From positions 6,702,338 to 6,766,337 of the forward strand of contig NC_033630.1 of assembly GCF_001540865.1 (NCBI RefSeq): a DNA stretch of 64,000 nt, written 5' to 3'. Positions 32,889 through 45,040 of the stretch are shown here, in pieces; position 1 is the first letter of the stretch; each line of letters starts with the position of its first letter. The translations under genes and the position numbers were made by a program. Source of the stretch: Ananas comosus (taxonomy: Eukaryota; Streptophyta; Magnoliopsida; Poales; Bromeliaceae). The notes under the pieces are model-generated. The model worked only from the letters and a program-made list of their open reading frames with translations, was not told where the DNA came from and searched no databases.

Positions 32889-33504
32889 GCAGAGCAACAG
32901 ATGGAAGAAAACATGCTTCTAGGCAACGGGATTGTCTTTTCAAGGTTATTCGAAGCCCTACCTTATGATGGTTCTGGAGACAAGATCAAGCTACCGCCTT
33001 CTTGCTTCAAAGAGCTATCTGATCAAGGAGCCCTGTATAAAGGTTCTATGTACTTTAGGTTGTCCAAAGTTAGTGAAGGAGGTCCCCCAACTTCTAATTC
33101 CAGCGAAAATCAAGATATGAAAACAACAACTCATTCAGGAGTCCTCGAATTCACTGCACGAGAAAATTCTGCAGAGCTGCCTCGGCATGTCTGGACAAAA
33201 TTATTCCCTGGTAACAACGTTGAAGTTCCTTTAATTGAGGTGCGGTATGTCAGCTTGCCAAAAGGAACTTATGCGAAGCTTAAGCCCGAAGCAGTGGGCT
33301 TCTCTGACCTTCCTAACCATAAAGCTTCAGTACTCGTGCGACCCTGTCAGAGGGCGATGTTATCACAGTCTATTATGGAGAGCTGCAGTACAAGTTAAGA
33401 GTTCTAGAGCTCAAACCTTCTTCGAGTGTTTCAATTTTAGAAACAGATATCGAAGTCGATATAGAGGGATCTGATTCTGTTTTGGACAATGAAAATGAAC
33501 AGCA
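32889..33504 (+). pseudogene. UFD1-domain zinc-finger protein fragment (PRLI-interacting factor K type)
   Basis: After the acceptor TTTGACAG (32881-32888) the frame reads AEQQMEENMLLGNGIVFSRL, KIKLPPSCFKELSDQGAL, THSGVLEFTAREN, VPLIEVRYVSLPKGTYAKL and GFSDLPNHKA. That is the UFD1 domain as found in the plant UFD1/zinc-finger family (Arabidopsis At4g15420 type), whose members are linked to Cdc48-dependent ubiquitin processing. About 20 bases are missing near 33328-33340; reading resumes in another frame as TLSEGDVITVYYGELQYKLR and LETDIEVDIEGSDSVLD. At 33503 the exon stops in mid-frame and joins the right half of the dispersed repeat. No zinc fingers and no upstream exons are present. It is a broken captured fragment. 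Confidence 0.85.
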
Positions 33505-33645
33505 TCCATATTCAAATTCAATTCAATTAGTAGTAAATGAATCATATATTATATATTGTAATATTGTAGACACCAGCCTAAAGAAGTGGTTTACTAAAAA
33601 CAATTAATATATTTTTTAAATCAATCTATTTATAAGAAAAGGTCG
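33503..33645 (+). repeat. Right half of the split repeat
   Basis: Matches 50568-50710 closely: ATCCATATTCAAATTCAATT, CAATTAGTAGTAAATGAAT, ATATTATATATTGTAATATT, AATATATTTTTTAAATCAAT, AAAAGGTC. The junction with the UFD1 exon is sharp at about 33503. Confidence 0.85.
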
Positions 33646-33659
33646 AAAGACTTATAAAA

Positions 33660-34214
33660 CTTTTGAGCCAACTCGCCAAAGGTTTCTCTCCTGGGTACTC
33701 CCAAAAATGGTACGGAGTGTGTCAGTTTTGCTGGTTCGGCATGTTTGTTCCTCGTTTTATTTAAACCTTTTTGGGTAATTTGAAAGGTGGTACATAGTGT
33801 GTTTTATCGTTTGCTTCGGCGTGTTGTTCCTCGTTTTGTTTATGTTCGACGCAATACATGTTGAAAAAAAATAATAGAAGGAAAAGAAAAATTGTGCTCG
33901 ACGAAACTTGGATGTGTCTGCCGCGAACGAACCGGCCCCGCCGTAGGTTGTTTCTAAGGCGAGTGGTCATTCATGGTAGAGATAAAATTTATTTATATTT
34001 TTATTTTGAAATCAGGATTATAGGTTCATGGCTTCCAACAGACTCAAGAATCTGTTGTTAATTACCCCACACTTTCGGTGTTAAGGAACCCTCGATTAAG
34101 AGACCAAATATAAATGCTGATAATAAAAGAGACAAAACAGGCAAATTAAATTTTATTGATATGATTTGCCGTTTACATGGCTTAAGCAGGGGTATACCCC
34201 CACTGTACATAAAT
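33660..34214. other. Short duplicated segment, no gene
   Basis: GGTACGGAGTGTGT...GTTCGGCATGTTTGTTCCTC at about 33709 is echoed by GGTACATAGTGTGT...TTCGGCGTGTTGTTCCTC at about 33789. No gene recognised. The composite tandem-array region starts after this. Confidence 0.5.
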
Positions 34215-35545
34215 TGAATCCTAAGTATATGTATTAGGATTCAGTTGGATTTGAGATTGACTAGGTCCTAAGTATATGTATTAAGATCTAGTCAATATTA
34301 GACTCTATGTATTAGAGTCTAATTGGCTCTAAGTATATGTCTTAGAGTCCGATTATGTCCACCTTGGTTATATGTTCCAAGATGGAGATGTGACCAGACC
34401 TCAAGTATATGTATTGAGGTGGGTCGAACTAGATCCTAAGTATATGTGTTAAGATCTAGTCGATATTAAACTCCATGTATTAGAGTCTAATTGGCTCTAA
34501 GTATATGTCTTAGAGTCCGATTATGTCCACCTTGGTTATATGTTCCAAGATGGAGATGTGACCAGACCTCAAGTATATGTATTGAGGTGGGTCGAACTAG
34601 ATCCTAAGTATATGTGTTAAGATCTAGTCGATATTAAACTCCATGTATTAGAGTCTAATTGGCTCTAAGTATATGTCTTAGAGTCCGATTATGTCCACCT
34701 TGGTTATATGTTCCAAGATGGAGATGTGACCAGACCTCAAGTATATGTATTGAGGTGGGTCGAACTAGATCCTAAGTATATGTGTTAAGATCTAGTCGAT
34801 ATTAAACTCCATGTATTAGAGTCTAATTGGCTCTAAGTATATGTCTTAGAGTCCGATTATATTCACCTTGGTTGTATGTTCCAAGGTGGAGATGTGACCA
34901 GACCTCAAGTATATGTATTGAGGTGGGTCGAATTACCCGAAAGTGGAGAGTGGCTAATTCCCGAGTATATGTATCAGGATTAACCGAGTTTCACTCTAGT
35001 TATATGTGCTAGAATGAAGGTCTGACTAAGCCCTAAGTATATGTATTAGGGGTAGTCGGATTTGAACTCTAAGTATATGTATTAGAGCTCGATCGGGTAA
35101 GGATTTCACTCTAGGTATATGTGCTAGAGCAAAAGGCTGACTAGACCCTAAGTATATGGGTTAGGACTAGTCGAGCACGGTTTGACTTCCACTCTAGGTA
35201 TATGTGCTAGAGCAAAAGACTGACTAGACCCTAAGTATATGTGTTAGGGTTAGTCGGGCATGGCTTGACTTCCACTCTAGGTATATGTGCTAGAGCAAAA
35301 GACTGACTAGACCCTAAGTATATGTGTTAGGGTTAGTCGGATGAACTCTAAGTATATATGTTAGAGTTCGAATAAAGTTGATATCATTTGACTGAATTCT
35401 AAGTATATGGCTTAGAACTCTGTCGATTTGGAGATGTTTCGCCTTAGTTATATGTGCTAAGGCGATTGACTTAGCCCTAAGTATATGTATTAGGGGTAGT
35501 CGATATTTAATTTTTACTCTAGGTATATGTGCCAGAGTAAAAAAA
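34215..35545. repeat. Array of hairpins: constant 9-nt loop, varied matched stems
   Basis: Many units have the form stem-(G/T)TATATGTN-stem. Examples: 34215-34243 TGAATCCTAA/TTAGGATTCA, 34398-34420 ACCTCAA/TTGAGGT, 34864-34888 CACCTTGG/CCAAGGTG, 35109-35129 CTCTAG/CTAGAG, 35343-35369 GAACTCTAA/TTAGAGTTC and 35441-35463 GCCTTAG/CTAAGGC. The loop is always 9 nt, while the stem sequence changes on both sides together. Part of the array (34264-34935) is a higher-order repeat of 168 bp in four copies. No coding capacity. Confidence 0.88.
34264..34935 (+). repeat. 168-bp higher-order tandem repeat, four copies
   Basis: The landmark GATCCTAAGTATATGTGTTA recurs at 34432, 34600 and 34768, exactly 168 bp apart; a diverged first copy begins at 34264. 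Each copy contains several hairpins of the array described for 34215-35545. Confidence 0.9.
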
Positions 35546-38500
35546 GGGTTCACGATGAGATTTGGGTATTGGTTCATGAGATTTGAGTATTGGCTCATGA
35601 GATTTGGTTCATGAATTTGGATATGGTTCATGAATTTGGTGTATGGACTTGGTTCATGAACTTGGATATGGTTCATGGATTTGGTGTATGGATTTGGTTC
35701 ATGAACTTGGATATGGTTCATGGGTTTGGTGTATGGATTTGGTTCATGAACTTGGATATGGTTCATGGGTTTGGTGTATGGATTTGGTTCATGAACTTGG
35801 ATATGGTTCATGGGTTTGGTGTATGGATTTGGTTCATGAACTTGGATATGGTTCATGGGTTTGGTGTATGGATTTGGTTCATGAACTTGGATATGGTTCA
35901 TGGGTTTGGTGTATGGATTTGGTTCATGAACTTGGATATGGTTCATGGGTTTGGTGTATGGATTTGGTTCATGAACTTGGATATGGTTCATGGGTTTGGT
36001 GTATGGATTTGGTTCATGAACTTGGATATGGTTCATGGGTTTGGTGTATGGATTTGGTTCATGAACTTGGATATGGTTCATGGGTTTGGTGTATGGATTT
36101 GGTTCATGAACTTGGATATGGTTCATGGGTTTGGTGTATGGATTTGGTTCATGAACTTGGATATGGTTCATGGGTTTGGTGTATGGATTTGGTTCATGAA
36201 CTTGGATATGGTTCATGGGTTTGGTGTATGGATTTGGTTCATGAACTTGGATATGGTTCATGGGTTTGGTGTATGGATTTGGTTCATGAACTTGGATATG
36301 GTTCATGGGTTTGGTGTATGGATTTGGTTCATGAACTTGGATATGGTTCATGGGTTTGGTGTATGGATTTGGTTCATGAACTTGGATATGGTTCATGGGT
36401 TTGGTGTATGGATTTGGTTCATGAACTTGGATATGGTTCATGGGTTTGGTGTATGGATTTGGTTCATGAACTTGGATATGGTTCATGGGTTTGGTGTATG
36501 GATTTGGTTCATGAACTTGGATATGGTTCATGGGTTTGGTGTATGGATTTGGTTCATGAACTTGGATATGGTTCATGGGTTTGGTGTATGGATTTGGTTC
36601 ATGAACTTGGATATGGTTCATGGGTTTGGTGTATGGATTTGGTTCATGAACTTGGATATGGTTCATGGGTTTGGTGTATGGATTTGGTTCATGAACTTGG
36701 ATATGGTTCATGGGTTTGGTGTATGGATTTGGTTCATGAACTTGGATATGGTTCATGGGTTTGGTGTATGGATTTGGTTCATGAACTTGGATATGGTTCA
36801 TGGGTTTGGTGTATGGATTTGGTTCATGAACTTGGATATGGTTCATGGGTTTGGTGTATGGATTTGGTTCATGAACTTGGATATGGTTCATGGGTTTGGT
36901 GTATGGATTTGGTTCATGAACTTGGATATGGTTCATGGGTTTGGTGTATGGATTTGGTTCATGAACTTGGATATGGTTCATGGGTTTGGTGTATGGATTT
37001 GGTTCATGAACTTGGATATGGTTCATGGGTTTGGTGTATGGATTTGGTTCATGAACTTGGATATGGTTCATGGGTTTGGTGTATGGATTTGGTTCATGAA
37101 CTTGGATATGGTTCATGGGTTTGGTGTATGGATTTGGTTCATGAACTTGGATATGGTTCATGGGTTTGGTGTATGGATTTGGTTCATGAACTTGGATATG
37201 GTTCATGGGTTTGGTGTATGGATTTGGTTCATGAACTTGGATATGGTTCATGGGTTTGGTGTATGGATTTGGTTCATGAACTTGGATATGGTTCATGGGT
37301 TTGGTGTATGGATTTGGTTCATGAACTTGGATATGGTTCATGGGTTTGGTGTATGGATTTGGTTCATGAACTTGGATATGGTTCATGGGTTTGGTGTATG
37401 GATTTGGTTCATGAACTTGGATATGGTTCATGGGTTTGGTGTATGGATTTGGTTCATGAACTTGGATATGGTTCATGGGTTTGGTGTATGGATTTGGTTC
37501 ATGAACTTGGATATGGTTCATGGGTTTGGTGTATGGATTTGGTTCATGAACTTGGATATGGTTCATGGGTTTGGTGTATGGATTTGGTTCATGAACTTGG
37601 ATATGGTTCATGGGTTTGGTGTATGGATTTGGTTCATGAACTTGGATATGGTTCATGGGTTTGGTGTATGGATTTGGTTCATGAACTTGGATATGGTTCA
37701 TGGGTTTGGTGTATGGATTTGGTTCATGAACTTGGATATGGTTCATGGGTTTGGTGTATGGATTTGGTTCATGAACTTGGATATGGTTCATGGGTTTGGT
37801 GTATGGATTTGGTTCATGAACTTGGATATGGTTCATGGGTTTGGTGTATGGATTTGGTTCATGAACTTGGATATGGTTCATGGGTTTGGTGTATGGATTT
37901 GGTTCATGAACTTGGATATGGTTCATGGGTTTGGTGTATGGATTTGGTTCATGAACTTGGATATGGTTCATGGGTTTGGTGTATGGATTTGGTTCATGAA
38001 CTTGGATATGGTTCATGGGTTTGGTGTATGGATTTGGTTCATGAACTTGGATATGGTTCATGGGTTTGGTGTATGGATTTGGTTCATGAACTTGGATATG
38101 GTTCATGGGTTTGGTGTATGGATTTGGTTCATGAACTTGGATATGGTTCATGGGTTTGGTGTATGGATTTGGTTCATGAACTTGGATATGGTTCATGGGT
38201 TTGGTGTATGGATTTGGTTCATGAACTTGGATATGGTTCATGGGTTTGGTGTATGGATTTGGTTCATGAACTTGGATATGGTTCATGGGTTTGGTGTATG
38301 GATTTGGTTCATGAACTTGGATATGGTTCATGGGTTTGGTGTATGGATTTGGTTCATGAACTTGGATATGGTTCATGGGTTTGGTGTATGGATTTGGTTC
38401 ATGAACTTGGATATGGTTCATGGGTTTGGTGTATGGATTTGGTTCATGAACTTGGATATGGTTCATGGGTTTGGTGTATGGATTTGGTTCATGAACTTGG

Positions 38501-41500
38501 ATATGGTTCATGGGTTTGGTGTATGGATTTGGTTCATGAACTTGGATATGGTTCATGGGTTTGGTGTATGGATTTGGTTCATGAACTTGGATATGGTTCA
38601 TGGGTTTGGTGTATGGATTTGGTTCATGAACTTGGATATGGTTCATGGGTTTGGTGTATGGATTTGGTTCATGAACTTGGATATGGTTCATGGGTTTGGT
38701 GTATGGATTTGGTTCATGAACTTGGATATGGTTCATGGGTTTGGTGTATGGATTTGGTTCATGAACTTGGATATGGTTCATGGGTTTGGTGTATGGATTT
38801 GGTTCATGAACTTGGATATGGTTCATGGGTTTGGTGTATGGATTTGGTTCATGAACTTGGATATGGTTCATGGGTTTGGTGTATGGATTTGGTTCATGAA
38901 CTTGGATATGGTTCATGGGTTTGGTGTATGGATTTGGTTCATGAACTTGGATATGGTTCATGGGTTTGGTGTATGGATTTGGTTCATGAACTTGGATATG
39001 GTTCATGGGTTTGGTGTATGGATTTGGTTCATGAACTTGGATATGGTTCATGGGTTTGGTGTATGGATTTGGTTCATGAACTTGGATATGGTTCATGGGT
39101 TTGGTGTATGGATTTGGTTCATGAACTTGGATATGGTTCATGGGTTTGGTGTATGGATTTGGTTCATGAACTTGGATATGGTTCATGGGTTTGGTGTATG
39201 GATTTGGTTCATGAACTTGGATATGGTTCATGGGTTTGGTGTATGGATTTGGTTCATGAACTTGGATATGGTTCATGGGTTTGGTGTATGGATTTGGTTC
39301 ATGAACTTGGATATGGTTCATGGGTTTGGTGTATGGATTTGGTTCATGAACTTGGATATGGTTCATGGGTTTGGTGTATGGATTTGGTTCATGAACTTGG
39401 ATATGGTTCATGGGTTTGGTGTATGGATTTGGTTCATGAACTTGGATATGGTTCATGGGTTTGGTGTATGGATTTGGTTCATGAACTTGGATATGGTTCA
39501 TGGGTTTGGTGTATGGATTTGGTTCATGAACTTGGATATGGTTCATGGGTTTGGTGTATGGATTTGGTTCATGAACTTGGATATGGTTCATGGGTTTGGT
39601 GTATGGATTTGGTTCATGAACTTGGATATGGTTCATGGGTTTGGTGTATGGATTTGGTTCATGAACTTGGATATGGTTCATGGGTTTGGTGTATGGATTT
39701 GGTTCATGAACTTGGATATGGTTCATGGGTTTGGTGTATGGATTTGGTTCATGAACTTGGATATGGTTCATGGGTTTGGTGTATGGATTTGGTTCATGAA
39801 CTTGGATATGGTTCATGGGTTTGGTGTATGGATTTGGTTCATGAACTTGGATATGGTTCATGGGTTTGGTGTATGGATTTGGTTCATGAACTTGGATATG
39901 GTTCATGGGTTTGGTGTATGGATTTGGTTCATGAACTTGGATATGGTTCATGGGTTTGGTGTATGGATTTGGTTCATGAACTTGGATATGGTTCATGGGT
40001 TTGGTGTATGGATTTGGTTCATGAACTTGGATATGGTTCATGGGTTTGGTGTATGGATTTGGTTCATGAACTTGGATATGGTTCATGGGTTTGGTGTATG
40101 GATTTGGTTCATGAACTTGGATATGGTTCATGGGTTTGGTGTATGGATTTGGTTCATGAACTTGGATATGGTTCATGGGTTTGGTGTATGGATTTGGTTC
40201 ATGAACTTGGATATGGTTCATGGGTTTGGTGTATGGATTTGGTTCATGAACTTGGATATGGTTCATGGGTTTGGTGTATGGATTTGGTTCATGAACTTGG
40301 ATATGGTTCATGGGTTTGGTGTATGGATTTGGTTCATGAACTTGGATATGGTTCATGGGTTTGGTGTATGGATTTGGTTCATGAACTTGGATATGGTTCA
40401 TGGGTTTGGTGTATGGATTTGGTTCATGAACTTGGATATGGTTCATGGGTTTGGTGTATGGATTTGGTTCATGAACTTGGATATGGTTCATGGGTTTGGT
40501 GTATGGATTTGGTTCATGAACTTGGATATGGTTCATGGGTTTGGTGTATGGATTTGGTTCATGAACTTGGATATGGTTCATGGGTTTGGTGTATGGATTT
40601 GGTTCATGAACTTGGATATGGTTCATGGGTTTGGTGTATGGATTTGGTTCATGAACTTGGATATGGTTCATGGGTTTGGTGTATGGATTTGGTTCATGAA
40701 CTTGGATATGGTTCATGGGTTTGGTGTATGGATTTGGTTCATGAACTTGGATATGGTTCATGGGTTTGGTGTATGGATTTGGTTCATGAACTTGGATATG
40801 GTTCATGGGTTTGGTGTATGGATTTGGTTCATGAACTTGGATATGGTTCATGGGTTTGGTGTATGGATTTGGTTCATGAACTTGGATATGGTTCATGGGT
40901 TTGGTGTATGGATTTGGTTCATGAACTTGGATATGGTTCATGGGTTTGGTGTATGGATTTGGTTCATGAACTTGGATATGGTTCATGGGTTTGGTGTATG
41001 GATTTGGTTCATGAACTTGGATATGGTTCATGGGTTTGGTGTATGGATTTGGTTCATGAACTTGGATATGGTTCATGGGTTTGGTGTATGGATTTGGTTC
41101 ATGAACTTGGATATGGTTCATGGGTTTGGTGTATGGATTTGGTTCATGAACTTGGATATGGTTCATGGGTTTGGTGTATGGATTTGGTTCATGAACTTGG
41201 ATATGGTTCATGGGTTTGGTGTATGGATTTGGTTCATGAACTTGGATATGGTTCATGGGTTTGGTGTATGGATTTGGTTCATGAACTTGGATATGGTTCA
41301 TGGGTTTGGTGTATGGATTTGGTTCATGAACTTGGATATGGTTCATGGGTTTGGTGTATGGATTTGGTTCATGAACTTGGATATGGTTCATGGGTTTGGT
41401 GTATGGATTTGGTTCATGAACTTGGATATGGTTCATGGGTTTGGTGTATGGATTTGGTTCATGAACTTGGATATGGTTCATGGGTTTGGTGTATGGATTT

Positions 41501-42825
41501 GGTTCATGAACTTGGATATGGTTCATGGGTTTGGTGTATGGATTTGGTTCATGAACTTGGATATGGTTCATGGGTTTGGTGTATGGATTTGGTTCATGAA
41601 CTTGGATATGGTTCATGGGTTTGGTGTATGGATTTGGTTCATGAACTTGGATATGGTTCATGGGTTTGGTGTATGGATTTGGTTCATGAACTTGGATATG
41701 GTTCATGGGTTTGGTGTATGGATTTGGTTCATGAACTTGGATATGGTTCATGGGTTTGGTGTATGGATTTGGTTCATGAACTTGGATATGGTTCATGGGT
41801 TTGGTGTATGGATTTGGTTCATGAACTTGGATATGGTTCATGGGTTTGGTGTATGGATTTGGTTCATGAACTTGGATATGGTTCATGGGTTTGGTGTATG
41901 GATTTGGTTCATGAACTTGGATATGGTTCATGGGTTTGGTGTATGGATTTGGTTCATGAACTTGGATATGGTTCATGGGTTTGGTGTATGGATTTGGTTC
42001 ATGAACTTGGATATGGTTCATGGGTTTGGTGTATGGATTTGGTTCATGAACTTGGATATGGTTCATGGGTTTGGTGTATGGATTTGGTTCATGAACTTGG
42101 ATATGGTTCATGGGTTTGGTGTATGGATTTGGTTCATGAACTTGGATATGGTTCATGGGTTTGGTGTATGGATTTGGTTCATGAACTTGGATATGGTTCA
42201 TGGGTTTGGTGTATGGATTTGGTTCATGAACTTGGATATGGTTCATGGGTTTGGTGTATGGATTTGGTTCATGAACTTGGATATGGTTCATGGGTTTGGT
42301 GTATGGATTTGGTTCATGAACTTGGATATGGTTCATGGGTTTGGTGTATGGATTTGGTTCATGAACTTGGATATGGTTCATGGGTTTGGTGTATGGATTT
42401 GGTTCATGAACTTGGATATGGTTCATGGGTTTGGTGTATGGATTTGGTTCATGAACTTGGATATGGTTCATGGGTTTGGTGTATGGATTTGGTTCATGAA
42501 CTTGGATATGGTTCATGGGTTTGGTGTATGGATTTGGTTCATGAACTTGGATATGGTTCATGGGTTTGGTGTATGGATTTGGTTCATGAACTTGGATATG
42601 GTTCATGGGTTTGGTGTATGGATTTGGTTCATGAACTTGGATATGGTTCATGGGTTTGGTGTATGGATTTGGTTCATGAACTTGGATATGGTTCATGGGT
42701 TTGGTGTATGGATTTGGTTCATGAACTTGGATATGGTTCATGGGTTTGGTGTATGGATTTGGTTCATGAACTTGGATATGGTTCATGGGTTTGGTGTATG
42801 AATTTGGTTCATGGTTCAAGGAATT
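35546..42825. repeat. 45-bp minisatellite, about 160 near-identical copies
   Basis: The unit contains GGTTCATGAACTTGGATATG, GTTCATGGGTTTGGT and GTATGGATTT. From about 35690 to 42795 I saw no variation. Diverged units (GTTCATGAATTTGG, ATGGACTTGG) sit only at the left edge (35546-35690) and the last unit on the right. The period is a multiple of three and the unit lacks stops in several frames, which produces open frames of about 2400-2500 codons on both strands; these are artefacts. GTTCATGAAC in the unit is a perfect palindrome. The copy number may be an assembly estimate. Confidence 0.97.
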
Positions 42826-43004
42826 TGGGTTTAGTTTAACGACTTTTCGGTCGTTTGGATTTGGGTTTAGTTTAACGACTTTTCGGTCGTTTGGATTCAG
42901 GTTTAGTTTAGCGACTTTTCGGTCGTTTGAATTTGGGTTGTTTAGTTTAACGACTTTGCGGTCATTTGATTTGATTGTTTAGTTTAACGACTTTACGGTC
43001 GTAG
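42826..43004 (+). repeat. Tandem repeat of 37-43 bp (TTTAACGACTTTTCGGTCG)
   Basis: Five units built on GTTTAGTTTAACGACTTTTC plus GGTCGTTTG follow the minisatellite directly. Units diverge progressively to the right (TTTTCGG, TTTGCGG, TTTACGG). Confidence 0.85.
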
Positions 43005-43140
43005 GTTTTATTTGTGGACTTTGGGTTTTGGCATTTTATTTGTGGACTTTGGGTTTTGAAATTTATTTGTGGACTTTAGGTTTTGGGTTTATTTGTGGAC
43101 TTTGATTTTGGGATTTATTTGTGGACTTTGGGTTTGGGTT
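43005..43140 (+). repeat. Tandem repeat of about 27 bp (TTTATTTGTGGACTTTG)
   Basis: Five units of TTATTTGTGGACTTTGGGTT(TTGG) with small length changes. Confidence 0.85.
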
Positions 43141-43149
43141 GGCTTAATC

Positions 43150-44265
43150 CTCTTGTATTTGATTTGGGATGAATCGCCTTAGGTTTTCATTTGGTTTACC
43201 CCTTTCAGGTTTGGTTTGGGCTGAACCGTTATGCTTTGGTTCGGGACCCATCAAGACTTGGTTTGAGTTGAACCGTTATGCTTTGATTCGGTTCGAGTCA
43301 GATCCTTCATGGTTCGATTCGAGTCGGGTCCTTCATGGTTTGGTTCGAATCGGATTCTTCATGGTTCGATTCGAGTCGGACCCACATTGGTTCGAGTCGG
43401 ACTTTGATCTAATTGAACCGAATTCAACTCGAGTCGGTTCAGGTCGGATCCTGTTCGGTTCGGGTTGAACCCGCTTCAGTTCGAGTCGGATCCTTCATGG
43501 TTTGGATTAGACCCACTTCGGTTCGAGTCGGATCCTTCATGGTTCTGATTGGATTGGATTTACTTTGGTTTGGTTCGGACCGGATTCGGTTCGGTTCAGT
43601 TCGGATTCACTTTGGTTCAAGTTGAATCCTGTATGGTTCTGTCCGGATCAGATCCACTTCGGATCAAGTTGAATCCATTTGGTTTGGTTCGGATTGGATC
43701 CGCTTCAGTTCGAGTCGAATCCTTCCTGGTTCGAATCAGGTCAAATCCACTTTGGATCAAGTTAAATCCATTTGGCTCGGTTCGGATCAAATCCACTTTG
43801 GTTCGAGTCGAATCCTTCCTGGTTCGGTTCAAGTCGGATCCACTTCGGATCGAGTTGGATCCTTTATAGCTTGGTTCAGACTGGATTCGGTTCGGTTCAG
43901 TTCGGATCGGATCCGCTTTGGGTCAAGTTCAAGTCGAACCCATTATGATTTGGTTCAAACGGGATCGGTTCGGTTCAGCTTGGATCGGATCCGCATCGAT
44001 TCAAGTCGAATCCTTTATGATTCGGTTCAGTTCGGATCCGGTTCGGTTCAGTTCAGATCGGATTCACCTTGGTTCAAGTTGAATCCTTTATGGTTTGGTT
44101 CAGACGGGATCCGGTTCGGTTCAGCTCGGATCGAATCCGCTTCGGTTTAAGTCGAACCCATTATGATTTGGTTCGGTTAATGTCTTTAATGGTTCAATTA
44201 GACTTATTGATTAGACTTGATCGGCTTATCATCCGATTTGATTTGTCATCATGGTTTGGTTGACT
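43150..44265 (+). repeat. Degenerate GGTTCGAGTCGGATCC-type repeat
   Basis: Rich in GGTTCGAGTCGGATCCTT, CATGGTT and GGTTCGGTTCAGTTCGGATC modules in changing order and spacing, with no fixed period. Long open frames on both strands follow from the repeat and are not genes. Confidence 0.8.
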
Positions 44266-45040
44266 CGGGTCAAGCCTATTACGAAGACGGCGACCAGGTT
44301 TAATGAACTGAACTCAGGTCAAGCCTATCACGAAGACGGCGACCCAGTCTAAATGAACCGAACTCGGGTCAAGCCTATCACGAAGACGGCGACCCGGTTT
44401 AATTAGCCGAACTCCGGTCAAGCCTATCACGAAGACGGCGACCCGGCTCAATAAATCGGACTCAGAACCGAACCCGGGTCAAACCTATCACGAAGACGGC
44501 GATCCGGTTTAATTAACCGGACTCGGGTCAAGCCTATCATGAAGACGGCGACCCGGTTTAATTATCCGAACTCGGGTCAAGCCTATCACGAAGACGGCGA
44601 CCCGGTTTAATTAATCGGACTCGGGTCAAGTCTATCACGAAGACGGCGACCCGGTTTAATTATCCGGACTCGGGTCAAGCCTATCACGAAGACGGCGACC
44701 CGAGAAAAATATTTGTTATCATTTTTTATTATTTTATTTTTGTTGTTCTCATTTTGGTCCGAATCGAAGTTCAACCGTGTCGAGCCTATCACGAAGACGG
44801 CCGCTCGGTATGATCATAAGTCCAATAAGGGTAACGATCCAACGTCGAGATTGAAAGTGTCGAGCCTATCACGAAGACGGCCGCACAATCAAATCGGTTG
44901 GAGGCTCGTCGTCACGTCATCCGCCCGCTCGTGTAGATCTTTCGTCGGCGTTGGGGAGATGGACGTTTAGTGAATACGCACGCATGATATAGTAACGATC
45001 CAATGCCGGATTTGATCGGGTCAACCTATCACGAAGACGG
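44266..45040 (+). repeat. Hairpin repeat with conserved 20-nt core AAGCCTATCACGAAGACGGC
   Basis: At least nine units spaced about 48-60 bp lie between 44267 and 44702: CGGGTC, core, GACCCG, separated by GTTTAATTAACCGAACT-like spacers. Three further units with altered stems lie near 44780, 44858 and 45018 (for example CGAG/CTCG and CAAC/GTTG around the same core). The core barely changes; the arms change in pairs. Confidence 0.85.

Noticed and set aside
34215..35545. CRISPR-like array
   Set aside because: Repeats are short hairpins with variable arms and no unique spacers of constant length; the genome is a plant.
35314..42839. Giant open frames of 2398-2501 codons on both strands
   Set aside because: They follow automatically from a 45-bp unit without stops whose length is a multiple of three; no start context, domains or composition of a real protein.
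43169..44263. ORFs of 64-132 codons in the GGTTCGAGTCGG region
   Set aside because: Repeat-derived open frames in several frames at once; no domain.
42826..45040. Second complement-only block, because CpG exceeds GpC here too
   Set aside because: The counts come from a few repeat words multiplied many times, so they are not independent; no gene or unique homologue tests the orientation.
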